Below, one piece after another: positions 49,620-58,457 of a stretch of 64,000 bases of DNA (positions within the stretch are counted from its first letter, which is position 1; every line of letters begins with the position of its first letter). A program made the translations under genes and the position numbers. The notes below the pieces were generated by a model that made no database searches, was not told where the DNA came from, and was given only the letters and a program-made list of their open reading frames with translations. The DNA lies in the NCBI RefSeq assembly GCF_001426545.1, contig NZ_LMEZ01000007.1:254477-318476 (forward strand), in the 5' to 3' direction. The stretch comes from Mycobacterium sp. Root135 (GTDB lineage: Bacteria > Actinomycetota > Actinomycetes > Mycobacteriales > Mycobacteriaceae).

Positions 49620-50659
49620 ACGACGTCGTGGACTTCTACGCTCTCGACGATCTCGACCAAGCCGCTCGGCTCACCCTGCTGGCAGAATCGGCGGCAGCGC
49701 ACTGGGACGGCGGTTTCCACGACGTCCGCCTGGTGAAGTACCGAGAGAACGCCGTCTTCTCGGCCCAACGCTCGGACGGGCAGCGCATCGCCGTCCGCGT
49801 GCATCGCCACGGGTACCACTCCGACGCCGCGTTGCAGTCCGAACTTCACTGGATGCGCGAGCTCGCCGACACCGCAGGCATCGAGGTGCCGCCGGTAATC
49901 CCCTCAGGCACCGGTGATCTCGTCGTCCGCGTCACCCACCCGGCAGTACCGGAACCACGGCAGGTGTCGGTCCTCGGCTGGCTGGGCGGCGCGCCGGTCG
50001 GCACCTCGGAAGACGGACTCGAGCTCGACGACTCCCTCGCCGCACGGCTCTACTTCGACGCGGGCGCGCTGGCCGGCTCCCTGCACAATCACTCCTGCAC
50101 GATGATCGCCCCGGCTGGCTTCACCCGGCACTCCTGGGACGAGCACGGCTTGATCGGCGACGACCCACTGTGGGGCCGGTTCTGGGAGCTACCGGAGTTG
50201 CTTGCCGATCAACGAGAGGTGTTGCAACGAGCTCGATCTGCAGCACACCACGATCTGGCGGCGTTCGGCCGACACGAGGTCAACTACGGGCTGATACATG
50301 CCGACCTGGTACCGGAGAACCTCCTCAACGAAGACGGTCGGCTGAAGATCATCGACTTCGACGACGCCGGGTACGGCTGGTACCTCTTCGAACTCGCCAC
50401 CGCGCTCTACTTCAACGTCGACCTCGCGGCCTATTCACGCATCCAGGATTCGCTGATCGCCGGCTACCGCTCCACCCGCCCGCTGACGCCGCACGAGGAA
50501 GCCCTGTTGCCGCTGTTCCTCTTCCTCCGCGGAACCACCTACGTCGGGTGGGTTCAGTCGCGGCCCGAGACCGAGACCGCCAAGACGATGAGACCCATGC
50601 TGGTCGAGCGTGCCTGCCTGCTGGCGGGGCGCTACCTGGCCGCCCGCGGTTCGGCATGA
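49616..50659 (+). CDS. APH-family small-molecule kinase (hydroxylysine kinase-like)
   Basis: This 347-residue protein kinase-like enzyme has the APH signatures NYGLIHADLVPENLLNEDGRLKIIDFDDAGYGWYLFELA: HAD catalytic loop and DFDD metal site. VRVHRHGYHSDAALQSELHWMREL forms the N-lobe. It resembles AGPHD1 hydroxylysine kinase and homoserine kinase II. GTG 49616 overlaps the preceding stop, so kinase and PLP enzyme are made together, suggesting phosphorylation then elimination of an amino alcohol. Confidence 0.82.
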   Translation: MNDVVDFYALDDLDQAARLTLLAESAAAHWDGGFHDVRLVKYRENAVFSAQRSDGQRIAVRVHRHGYHSDAALQSELHWMRELADTAGIEVPPVIPSGTGDLVVRVTHPAVPEPRQVSVLGWLGGAPVGTSEDGLELDDSLAARLYFDAGALAGSLHNHSCTMIAPAGFTRHSWDEHGLIGDDPLWGRFWELPELLADQREVLQRARSAAHHDLAAFGRHEVNYGLIHADLVPENLLNEDGRLKIIDFDDAGYGWYLFELATALYFNVDLAAYSRIQDSLIAGYRSTRPLTPHEEALLPLFLFLRGTTYVGWVQSRPETETAKTMRPMLVERACLLAGRYLAARGSA

Positions 50660-51080
50660 CATTCTTGCCGTCTCCGGCCTTCCATCAACGTCTGTTGACT
50701 CAACATTCGGGCCCGCGGGCGAGTCGGGCGCTGGCCGGAGAGCTGATCGGCGTCCGGGAATCCTTAGCGCGCATCATCTTGCCACCCGAAGGTGATGCAG
50801 CGCACACTCATGCCGTGCCGACTCGAGTCACCGTGGTCGCGCCGTCGGCGATACCGGGCCGTCGGCTCATTCGCGCAGTCCTGAGCTCGGTACGGACGGC
50901 GGCAGGCATAAAGGTTCCCTTACGTGAACCCGTCTCCGCGCACTCGTCGCAGGTGACAGCCTTTCGGTCAACGCCGAAAGCCGTTCGACCACATGCGTTA
51001 CCACCGCGAAACAACCACGCAACACAGTGCTCCGACCATTCATTCAACGCACGTAGAACAACGGATCAGTGAGGACTTCG
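50660..51080 (+). other. 421-bp region upstream of the second permease, with two dyads
   Basis: No coding frame is convincing. It has GGTTC-N8-GAACC (50913-50930) and the stronger CTTTCGG-N6-CCGAAAG (50961-50980). The rest shows no recognisable element. Confidence 0.5.
50961..50980. promoter_or_regulatory. dyad CTTTCGG-N6-CCGAAAG
   Basis: A perfect 7-bp inverted repeat lies 100 bp upstream of the second permease start. It could be an operator or a small terminator hairpin of the kinase transcript. Confidence 0.35.
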
Positions 51081-52556
51081 ATGACCGACACGCCAGTCAA
51101 GCCCGGCTCCATACCGGGAACCAGCTCGGGCAGTGGCCAACTCACCAAGGGCGAACTCGGCACCACGCACCTGGTCGCCCAGTCGTTGGCAGTCGGCCCG
51201 ATCACCTCCGCGGCACTCCTCGGCGGCGTGGTCGCGGCGAGAGGGGGCAGCGCGGGTCCGCTCTACCTGCTGATCGTCGTCGTCGGCATCCTCGGCCTCG
51301 GCGCGATCCTGGTCATGTTCGCCCGCCGCTACACCCATGCGGGGGTGATGTACGAGTACGTGGGCCGCAGCCTGGGACCCACCGCAGGCATCTCCACCGC
51401 AGGGTTCTACTACCTGGCGTACATCATCCTGGGCGGCCCGACGATGCTCATCGGCGCAGGCGTCCTCGGCAGCGACCTGTTCGAGTCCTACCTGGGCGTC
51501 TCCGTGCCGTTCTGGGTGATCTCCCTTGGCGTCCTGCTTCTGGTCGCAGCCGTCAACCTCCGGGGGGTTCAGCTTTCGGTGCGGGCTCAGCTGGTGATCT
51601 TCGTCGTCTCCGTCATCCCCTATCTCATCGTGGCCGTCGCCGTGATCGCCAAGGGCGGCGTCGCGGGCAACACGGCCCGGGTGTTCGATCCCAGCGCCCC
51701 TACCGCCGGCGCCTTCCTGCCTACGTTCATGTTCTGCGCGCTGTTGTTCGTCGGCGTCGAATCCGCGGCGTCTCTCGGCGAAGAGGCCCGCGAGCCCGCC
51801 AAGTCGGTTCCCCGCGCGATCATCCTGACGATTCTGATCGTCGCGGGCTTCTGCTTCCTCACCCAGTACGCCGGCACCATCGGTTTCGGGCTGGACAACG
51901 TCGCCGACACCTGGGCGTCCGATCCCCTTGGACTCTCCACCCTCGGCAGCACGTACGTCGGGTCCTGGATCTCACCGCTGCTGCAGTTGGGGCTGATCCT
52001 GGACATGGTGGCGGTGGCCATCGGGTTCATGTCGGCGTCGGCCCGCGGCGTCTTTGCCTTGTCGCGCGGCGGCCTGCTGCCCGCCGCCCTTGGCCGTACC
52101 AGCCGCTGGAAGACCCCCCACGCCGGGATCGCGGTCTTCGTCGTCGCGACCATCGCCGGCATCATTCCGGTCGTGATCCTCAGCGCGACAACGGGAATGG
52201 CGCCCTACACCGGCTTCATCATCGGCGCCTCCTTCGGCGGCCTCCTGGTGATGGTGGCCTACCTCGTGCTCATCGTCGCGGCAGGCAAACTGGTCGCCAC
52301 CGGGCGCTGGGTGCGCAGCGGATGGATCGCCGTGGGACTCGCCCTTGCCACAGTGGGCGCGGGTGTCTTCGGATCGGTGTACCCGATGCCGACCGACGAG
52401 TCGCGTTACGGCATCTATGCAGCCCTGGTCCTGCTGGCCCTGGGCCTGGCATGGGGCTGTTACCACGGACTGATCCGCAAGCACACCCTCCCCGATCTGC
52501 ACGACACCGTCGCCCCGCTGGACGGCGAGCCCACCAAGTCGAGCCAGCTCCTGTGA
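51081..52556 (+). CDS. APC family permease
   Basis: This 491-residue transporter has a hydrophilic N-terminus rich in Gly/Ser, then about twelve TM helices. It has LVAQSLAVGPITSAALLGGVVAARGG at helix 1 and FVGVESAASLGEEAREPAKSVPRAII, the APC loop motif. It is a different branch from the permease at 46880. ATG 51081 follows AGGA at 6 bp; GTG 51069 is in frame. It begins a rightward unit with the TIGR04076 gene and two luciferase-like genes, all overlapping. Confidence 0.86.
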   Translation: MTDTPVKPGSIPGTSSGSGQLTKGELGTTHLVAQSLAVGPITSAALLGGVVAARGGSAGPLYLLIVVVGILGLGAILVMFARRYTHAGVMYEYVGRSLGPTAGISTAGFYYLAYIILGGPTMLIGAGVLGSDLFESYLGVSVPFWVISLGVLLLVAAVNLRGVQLSVRAQLVIFVVSVIPYLIVAVAVIAKGGVAGNTARVFDPSAPTAGAFLPTFMFCALLFVGVESAASLGEEAREPAKSVPRAIILTILIVAGFCFLTQYAGTIGFGLDNVADTWASDPLGLSTLGSTYVGSWISPLLQLGLILDMVAVAIGFMSASARGVFALSRGGLLPAALGRTSRWKTPHAGIAVFVVATIAGIIPVVILSATTGMAPYTGFIIGASFGGLLVMVAYLVLIVAAGKLVATGRWVRSGWIAVGLALATVGAGVFGSVYPMPTDESRYGIYAALVLLALGLAWGCYHGLIRKHTLPDLHDTVAPLDGEPTKSSQLL

Positions 52557-52885
52557 GCGCCGACGAGTCTCTGGACGAGATGACCCTGTTCAACCTCAGG
52601 GTCGAGGTGTGCGAAATCAAGGGCCGGTCCGTCTGCGGCATGAAGGTCGGCCACTACTTCGAGGTGAGCAACAGCGACCAGCTCACCCTGCCGGACGGAC
52701 AACCGTTCTGCTACTGGGCGATTCAGTCCGTGCTGCCGCTGCTGCCTGCCAAGATGCGCAAGCTGCCGGCGGGTGACTGGCTCGAGCAGGACTCGATCGC
52801 CTGCTGCCCCGATCCCGAAGAGGGCCTGCTGATGAAGATCACCCGCACCGGAACCGTCACCATGAAGACCGCGGATCTGACGTGA
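52553..52885 (+). CDS. TIGR04076 family small protein
   Basis: This 110-residue protein shows the TIGR04076 pattern: LRVEVCEIKGRSVCGMKVGHYFEV, then PDGQPFCYWAIQSVLPLLPA and ACCPDPEEGLLMKI. The family has conserved cysteines and tryptophan but no proven function; it often occurs near catabolic oxidoreductases. GTG 52553 overlaps the permease stop and its end overlaps the next start, both by 4 bp. Confidence 0.7.
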   Translation: MSADESLDEMTLFNLRVEVCEIKGRSVCGMKVGHYFEVSNSDQLTLPDGQPFCYWAIQSVLPLLPAKMRKLPAGDWLEQDSIACCPDPEEGLLMKITRTGTVTMKTADLT

Positions 52886-53919
52886 GCATGGAGGTCGAAT
52901 TCGGTGTCGGCTTCGGTGGCACCCTCGCCCCCTCCCAATACCCGGCGCTGGCCGCACGATTGGAGGAACTCGGCTTCGACGTCGCCACCGTCTTCGGCGA
53001 CCTCATGATGCAACCTCCGGCCATGGTGCTGGCCACCATGGCCGAGGCGACGAGTCGAATCCGACTTGGGGTGGGCTGTTACACGCCGTGGACACATCAC
53101 CCGGTCGAAATCGCCGGGCAGCTCGCCTATCTGGACCAGCTCTCCGAGGGCCGGGCGTTCATGGGCATCGTTCGCGGTGCATGGCTCGACCAACTCGGTC
53201 TGGACACCTCGAAGTCGCTGACCGCGGTCACCGACACCGTCGCGATAGTCAGGGCGTTGTTGTCCGGTTCGACCGAGGGCCACGACGGCCGCGTGTACAG
53301 CCTCGCCCCGGGGACCACGCCGTTCTATCCCGTTCTCCGTGAACGCATCCCACTGATGGTCGGGACGTGGAGTCCACGGCTGTCCGAATTCGCAGGGGTG
53401 CACGCCGACCAAGTTCAGGTCGGAGGCTGCGCCAACGCCGCCATGGCGCCCATCGTCCAAGAGTTCGTCACCGCCGGTGAGAAGTCGGTGGGCCGCGCGG
53501 CGGGATCGGTCGACGTGGTGCTCACGGCTGTCACCGTCGTCGACGAGGACGGTGACGCCGCTCGGGCGCGGGCGCGTACCGAGGTGGCGTTGCCCTTCGA
53601 GGTGATCGCGGGCTTGGACCGAACCGTCGAGGTCGACCCCGCACTGCTGGAGAAGATGGCCGGCCTGCTGCGCAACCACGAATACGAGGCGGCGGGTCGG
53701 CTCATCCCCGACGACCTGCTCGACAAGTTCACCTTTGCCGGCACGCCCGAGGAGGTGGCCGCGCATGCTGCCGCCGTCTACGACGCCGGCGTCACCCGCA
53801 TCGAGTTCGACTCGCCCTTCGGCCTGACTCCGGCCACCGGGGTCGAGCTCCTCGGCACCCGCGTGCTGCCCATCCTCCGCGGCGCGGGATACCGTTCCAG
53901 GACAGCCGATGTCGGATAG
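52882..53919 (+). CDS. LLM class flavin/F420-dependent oxidoreductase (first of pair)
   Basis: This 345-residue protein has a luciferase-like TIM barrel: GVGFGGTLAPSQYPALAARLEELGFD, ATVFGDLMMQPPAMVLATMAEATSRIRLGVGCYTPWTHHPVEIA, and IPLMVGTWSPRLSEFAG. The pattern is closer to F420-dependent MER-type enzymes than to alkanal monooxygenases, but the cofactor cannot be proven. GTG 52882 overlaps the previous stop. The next gene is a paralogue from a tandem duplication. Confidence 0.85.
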   Translation: MSMEVEFGVGFGGTLAPSQYPALAARLEELGFDVATVFGDLMMQPPAMVLATMAEATSRIRLGVGCYTPWTHHPVEIAGQLAYLDQLSEGRAFMGIVRGAWLDQLGLDTSKSLTAVTDTVAIVRALLSGSTEGHDGRVYSLAPGTTPFYPVLRERIPLMVGTWSPRLSEFAGVHADQVQVGGCANAAMAPIVQEFVTAGEKSVGRAAGSVDVVLTAVTVVDEDGDAARARARTEVALPFEVIAGLDRTVEVDPALLEKMAGLLRNHEYEAAGRLIPDDLLDKFTFAGTPEEVAAHAAAVYDAGVTRIEFDSPFGLTPATGVELLGTRVLPILRGAGYRSRTADVG

Positions 53920-54901
53920 TCAGGAGATCGGGATCGGGCTTGCCGGGTCGCTGCAACCCGCCGAGTACCGTGACATCGCCGTGCGCGCCGAGGATGCCGG
54001 TTTCGACGCCGTCACTGTGTTCGGCGACCTGATGTTCACCCCACCCGCGTTGGTCTTGCACACCATGGCCGGCGTGACCCGACGAATCAGGCTGGGGGTG
54101 GCCGCGTACTCACCGTGGACGCAACATCCGGTCGAGATCGCCGCCCAGATCGGCTATCTCGACCTCTTGTCGGGCGGACGCGCGTTCTACGGTGTGGTGC
54201 GGGGCGCCTGGATGGACCAGTTGTCCATCACTCAGGCCAAGGCGCTTCCCGCGATCCAGGACACCGTGGCCATCGTGACGGCCCTGCTCAGCGGTGACGA
54301 AGGCGGTCATAGAGGTGAGGTGTTCAGCCTCGAGGAGGGGACGCGGCTGTTGTTCGAACCCCTTCGCCCTCGGGTACCGCTTCTGATCGGGTCGTGGAGT
54401 CCCCGGTTGGCGAGATTGGCCGGGCTGTTGGCCGACGAACTGCAGGCCGGTGGTTGCGCCAATCCCGCGATGGTGCCGATCTTGGCGGCCATGGCTGGCA
54501 ACGACGAGCCACGTCGACCCGGGATCTGCCTGAACGCCGTCACCGTCGTCGACCACGATCGCGCCGCCGCGCGTGCTGCCGCCCGAACCGCCGTCGCCCC
54601 CTACTTCGACGTCGTCGCCGGCCTGGACCGGACCATCGAACTCGACCCCGAACTGCTGAGTCGCGTCCGCACGCATTGCAGCGCAGGCGAGTACGTCGAG
54701 GCGGGCCGTCTCATCCCCGACGACGTGTTGGGGCGATTCGCCTTCAGCGGTACGCCTGCCGAGGTCGCCGACCACGCTGCGGCCGTCCTTGACGCGGGCG
54801 CTCAGCGCGTCGAATTCGACACGCCCTTCGGACTCACTCCGGCCAGCGGGATCGACCTGTTGTGCGACGAGGTGATCGGTCGCGTTCGAGCGGCGCTGTG
54901 A
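53909..54901 (+). CDS. LLM class flavin/F420-dependent oxidoreductase (second of pair)
   Basis: This 330-residue protein is similar along its entire length to the preceding one: GIGLAGSLQPAEYRDIAVRAEDAGFD, TVFGDLMFTPPALVLHTMAGVTRRIRLGVAAYSPWTQHPVEIA, and LLIGSWSPRLARLAG. Its start overlaps the first gene by 11 bp. The two may form a heterodimer, as in luciferase, or be two steps. It is convergent with the SnoaL-like gene (3-bp gap). Confidence 0.85.
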   Translation: MSDSQEIGIGLAGSLQPAEYRDIAVRAEDAGFDAVTVFGDLMFTPPALVLHTMAGVTRRIRLGVAAYSPWTQHPVEIAAQIGYLDLLSGGRAFYGVVRGAWMDQLSITQAKALPAIQDTVAIVTALLSGDEGGHRGEVFSLEEGTRLLFEPLRPRVPLLIGSWSPRLARLAGLLADELQAGGCANPAMVPILAAMAGNDEPRRPGICLNAVTVVDHDRAAARAAARTAVAPYFDVVAGLDRTIELDPELLSRVRTHCSAGEYVEAGRLIPDDVLGRFAFSGTPAEVADHAAAVLDAGAQRVEFDTPFGLTPASGIDLLCDEVIGRVRAAL

Positions 54902-54904
54902 GGA

Positions 54905-55486
54905 CTACGAGTCCAGCGCGGGCGACGACCGCGGCAGAAGCACCGACTGCGAGATCAGGCTCTTGGTCCAGTCATCCGGCAGGTCGGCGATGAACAGGCT
55001 CTCCGTGCGGTAATGCGCGATGCGCCAACCGCTCTCGGTGTCACGAAACTGGACGTGCAGGCGGCTCGAGCGCAACAGCGAGGTGCCGTCCTCGTAGATC
55101 CACGGCTGGAACTGCACCCACGTTCCCTCCGCCGCCGTCGGCGTCGCCACCAGGCATTCCGTGCTCAGGTAGTGGGTGTTGAAGACCAGCCGCGGATTCT
55201 CGACGCCGAAGAACGCCGACATGTGTTCCGCGATCGCCGCGGGGCCGACCTTGCGCCCGAATTGGGCGCCGTGTGCACCACCGACGCCCTCCCAGACCGC
55301 ATCCTCGGCGAAGAGTCCGCCGATGGCGTCGGCGCGTCGATCGTCGGACATCCGATACTCCGGGAGCGGTGCGTCGCACAGGAACATGTACCGGCCCAGT
55401 AGTCTTCGGGCCGCCGACTCGGCCCGGAGGACCGCGACCTCGGCCGCCAACGCGTCCAGGTCCCGCCTGAGGTCGTCGTCGCTCAT
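54905..55486 (-). CDS. SnoaL-like/dioxygenase beta-subunit-like protein
   Basis: This 193-residue protein has an N-terminal coiled helix (DLDALAAEVAVLRAESAARRLLGRYMFLCD) and a SnoaL/NTF2-like fold: RADAIGGLFAEDAVWEGVG, NTHYLSTECLVATPTAAEGTWVQFQPWIYEDGTSLLRSS and WRIAHYRTESLFIADLPDDW. It could be a cyclase, isomerase or dioxygenase beta-like subunit. Its ATG overlaps the flavin reductase stop, so both are co-translated. No counterpart of standard iac clusters is known to me. Confidence 0.7.
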   Translation of the reverse strand: MSDDDLRRDLDALAAEVAVLRAESAARRLLGRYMFLCDAPLPEYRMSDDRRADAIGGLFAEDAVWEGVGGAHGAQFGRKVGPAAIAEHMSAFFGVENPRLVFNTHYLSTECLVATPTAAEGTWVQFQPWIYEDGTSLLRSSRLHVQFRDTESGWRIAHYRTESLFIADLPDDWTKSLISQSVLLPRSSPALDS

Positions 55487-56670
55487 GCCGACGCCACGCC
55501 CCCTTCGAGGATCGCCACGACCGACCGGGCGTCCGCCAGCCACTGCTTGACGGTCGCGCCGGTGGCCTGCAGCGGCAGCTGCGCAAGCCGCAGGGTAAGG
55601 GTGTAGTTGCCGTTGCGGTCGCGCACCGGCAACACCAGCGAGCCGACGTCGTAGTGCTGGGCCTCGTCCAGTTCGCGCGGCCGGTAGTCGACGAGGGTGT
55701 GCCGGATCGATTCCCCGATCTGGCGCTCCTGCGACGGGGTCAGCCGACCCGTCTCGTAGGTCTTGGTGGCCTCACGCATCGGCGCGTAGGCCGCCTGCCC
55801 CTCGGCGGGCAGGAACGACACCAGGTAGCCGTTCTCCCGCACGAACGCCAGCCGGTCCCGGTGGACGACCTTCTCGGCCTCGTCGCCGTTGCGGAGCTTG
55901 GCAATCCAGCGCTCCTGCTCGTCGACGGAGAGATCGAAGAGGTAGGTGTCCCCGATCGGCGGGACGAGCGGAATGCGTTGCCCGAGGTTCGAATCGCCGT
56001 CGACTCCGGCTCCGGTGGCCTGCAGGACGGTCGCCATCTCGTCGGCGCTGACGGCGGTGAACACCGACACCGCGCAACCGATTCGCGCCGCGAGCGCCTC
56101 GACGTCGGCGCGCGCCGCATGCGCGGCGTGGATCGCCGGGAGGATCTCGTGGTCCATCCGCGCCATCAGGGACGTACAGACGAAGCTTCCGTACCCGCCC
56201 TGGAAGAAGATCAGCGGGGCCACCGGGTTGGTGACCGCGAGATCGTCGACGGCACACAGCACGATCCAGTGGTCGCCGGCCTCGACGACCTGCTCGACGT
56301 GCGTGTCGATCCAGGCGATCGAGTCCGCGAGCACCGGGTCGCCCGACGGGGAGCCGAACCAGTCGATGCCGTCCAGCTTGTTCTCCCAGCGCTGCGCGAT
56401 GGTCAGCACCTCTCGCTCCTGCTCGCCGCCGACGATGTTGACGCACAACGAGGTGCAGTCCCTCATTCGGTCGAACGTGCGCGAGGTCTTCATCGGCATG
56501 AACGACACCAGGGGTGGGTCAAGCGACACCGAGCTGAAGGTTCCGACGACCAGCGCCAGAATCTCCCCGTCGGCGTCTCGACCGGTGACCACGGCTACGC
56601 CCGTCGGATAGTGTCCGGTGACTTCACGGAATACCTTCTGGTCAACGGGTGCTGAAGTGACACTGGACAT
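55483..56670 (-). CDS. iacG: flavin reductase fused to an IclR-effector-like domain (IacG-like)
   Basis: This 395-residue protein begins with a flavin reductase domain (about 5-165): FREVTGHYPTGVAVVTGRDADGEILALVVGTFSSVSLDPPLVSFMP and LCVNIVGGEQE. The remaining 225 residues resemble an IclR ligand-binding domain: GQRIPLVPPIGDTYL and a late LTLRLAQLP strand. Reductases supply reduced flavin to group D monooxygenases such as IacA. A ligand-sensing extension could switch NADH use on substrate, as known for the HPA hydroxylase reductase. ATG 56670 is the conserved start; it diverges from the amidase. Confidence 0.8.
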   Translation of the reverse strand: MSSVTSAPVDQKVFREVTGHYPTGVAVVTGRDADGEILALVVGTFSSVSLDPPLVSFMPMKTSRTFDRMRDCTSLCVNIVGGEQEREVLTIAQRWENKLDGIDWFGSPSGDPVLADSIAWIDTHVEQVVEAGDHWIVLCAVDDLAVTNPVAPLIFFQGGYGSFVCTSLMARMDHEILPAIHAAHAARADVEALAARIGCAVSVFTAVSADEMATVLQATGAGVDGDSNLGQRIPLVPPIGDTYLFDLSVDEQERWIAKLRNGDEAEKVVHRDRLAFVRENGYLVSFLPAEGQAAYAPMREATKTYETGRLTPSQERQIGESIRHTLVDYRPRELDEAQHYDVGSLVLPVRDRNGNYTLTLRLAQLPLQATGATVKQWLADARSVVAILEGGVASA

Positions 56671-56684
56671 TTGCGGTCTCCTGC

Positions 56685-56710
56685 ACGTTCCAAAATGAAT
56701 GGACGAACGT
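56685..56710. promoter_or_regulatory. dyad ACGTTC-N14-GAACGT between iacG and iacH
   Basis: A perfect 6-bp inverted repeat lies in the 156-bp gap between divergent starts, 15 bp from iacG. A further GAAC follows at 56712. It is a candidate operator for the response regulator encoded at 58458. Confidence 0.35.
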
Positions 56711-56826
56711 CGAACAGCACCCAAGCTATGGCGCGACCCACTACACCGGTAGACGCAAAACCTTTACTGTCGCGCGTGCCGCCCGGCGGCCACACTGGGG
56801 ACGAGGAACGAAGAGGAGTAACGAAG

Positions 56827-58131
56827 GTGAACGCGCCCCTGTGGAGCCAACCCATCCGTGAACAGACCGCTGCGACGGGATCCGTCCCTGGCACGACGGG
56901 CGTTCTCGTCCAACGGACGCGCGAGCAGATCGAAGCGCGCGAGCCCGACCTGAGGGCATGGGTGACGCTGTCCCCCGACATCGCCGCCGAGGCCGCGCTG
57001 GTCGACGGAACCGAGGGCAACCTGCCGCTGCGGGGAATCTCGCTGGGCGTCAAGGATCTCGTCGACGTCGAGGGCTTGCCGACGCGCGCCGGTTCGTCGA
57101 TCACGGACCCGACACCCGCGACGAAGGACGCCGACTGCGTGGCCCGACTGCGCCGCCTCGGCGCCGTGGTGCAGGGCAAGACGGTCACGACGGAATTCGG
57201 CTACTTCGCCCCAGGACCCACCAGCAACCCTCGGGTGGCCGGGCACACCCCCGGCGGGTCGTCGAGCGGGTCGGCGGCCGCGGTCGGCTCGGGCAGCATT
57301 CCCCTCGCCCTCGGCACGCAGACCGCCGGCTCGCTGACTCGGCCCGCCTCCTTCTGCGGCGCGGCGGGCATGGTGCTCGCCCACGGGACGGCCGACATGT
57401 CCGGCATCACCGGCCTCAGCGAGTCCCTCGACTCGCTGGGACTGCTGACGCGCTCGGTCGACGACCTCCAAACGGTGTACCGCGCACTGTACGAGCCCAA
57501 TCCGGCGGCTGGACGTGACGGTCCCGTATTCGTCTGGCACGGAAGCGAACTCGACGTCGTGAGCCCGTCGATGCAGAAGCTGGTAGGTGCACTGCCCTCA
57601 CTGCTCGAGGCAGTGGGCGTCGAGTCACGGCCGCTGGACTGGGACGACCACGTGCGGTCCCTGGCCGCCGACCATGCCGTGGTGATGGCCCGGGAAGCCG
57701 CCCACACCCGGGACACCGAATTGCGCTGCCACGGCGATGCACTCAGCGGTCCGCTTCGACAGTTGCTCGAGCAGGGTGCGCAGATTGGGCTGGACGACTA
57801 TGAATCCGCCCTGGTCCGGCGGGACCGCAGCCTCGAGCTGCTCGCCGGCGTCCTCGGTCACGACGGACTGGTCATCGGGCCCGCCGCTCTCGGTCCTGCA
57901 CCGCGGGGTTTGGCGGCCACCGGGTCACCGATCCTCAGCAGGCCCTGGCAACTGCTCGGCATGCCCGTCGTCATCGTCCCCGGCGCGGCGACCACCGCGG
58001 GCCTGCCGCTTGGCATTCAGCTCATCGGGCTGCCAGGACGCGAAGGCGACCTGCTCGACCTCGCGGTGAAACTCGAAGCAGCACTGCGGGACCTGTCGCC
58101 CGTACCCGACGAGGCAGGAGCTCGTCCATGA
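56827..58131 (+). CDS. iacH: amidase (IacH-like)
   Basis: This 434-residue amidase-signature enzyme has the catalytic Lys in ISLGVKDLVDVEG, the Gly-Ser-rich stretch GHTPGGSSSGSAAAVGSGSIPLALGTQTAGSLTRPASFCGAAG with the cis-Ser and nucleophile Ser. In iac clusters an amidase opens an indole-derived lactam. GTG 56827 follows GAGGAG at 8 bp. Its end overlaps the next gene in ATGA. Confidence 0.83.
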   Translation: MNAPLWSQPIREQTAATGSVPGTTGVLVQRTREQIEAREPDLRAWVTLSPDIAAEAALVDGTEGNLPLRGISLGVKDLVDVEGLPTRAGSSITDPTPATKDADCVARLRRLGAVVQGKTVTTEFGYFAPGPTSNPRVAGHTPGGSSSGSAAAVGSGSIPLALGTQTAGSLTRPASFCGAAGMVLAHGTADMSGITGLSESLDSLGLLTRSVDDLQTVYRALYEPNPAAGRDGPVFVWHGSELDVVSPSMQKLVGALPSLLEAVGVESRPLDWDDHVRSLAADHAVVMAREAAHTRDTELRCHGDALSGPLRQLLEQGAQIGLDDYESALVRRDRSLELLAGVLGHDGLVIGPAALGPAPRGLAATGSPILSRPWQLLGMPVVIVPGAATTAGLPLGIQLIGLPGREGDLLDLAVKLEAALRDLSPVPDEAGARP

Positions 58132-58433
58132 CGATCACCCCGCGCCCCGTCAACCACCATCGGCTGTTCCTCACCTGCTACGAGGACACCTTCAACTACG
58201 GCTGGCACCACGTCGACCTGTTCGTCCACGACGAGCTTGGCCGTGAGGTGAACTGGGTGCACTGGACGGTCGAAGCCGATGGCCCCGAGGCCGCCGACGC
58301 CTCGGTACGCCAGGAAGAGCCGTGGCTGGTCCGGACGACACCGTGGCAACATCACCTCAGTTCCGTCGGCGCGAGCTACTGGACGGCCGACGCGAACTGG
58401 GACGACGAGTTGAGTTCGACACCCCCGAGCTAG
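58128..58433 (+). CDS. small protein of unknown function (IacI-like by position)
   Basis: This 101-residue protein has VNHHRLFLTCYEDTFNYGWHHVDLFVHDELGREVNWVHWTVEADGPE. It is rich in His, Trp and Tyr and looks like a compact beta protein. Its position right after the amidase is that of the uncharacterised iacI in known clusters, but sequence identity could not be tested here. It overlaps the amidase stop by 4 bp. Confidence 0.6.
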   Translation: MTITPRPVNHHRLFLTCYEDTFNYGWHHVDLFVHDELGREVNWVHWTVEADGPEAADASVRQEEPWLVRTTPWQHHLSSVGASYWTADANWDDELSSTPPS

Positions 58434-58457
58434 GATCGGCTTCGGAAGCGAGGACGC

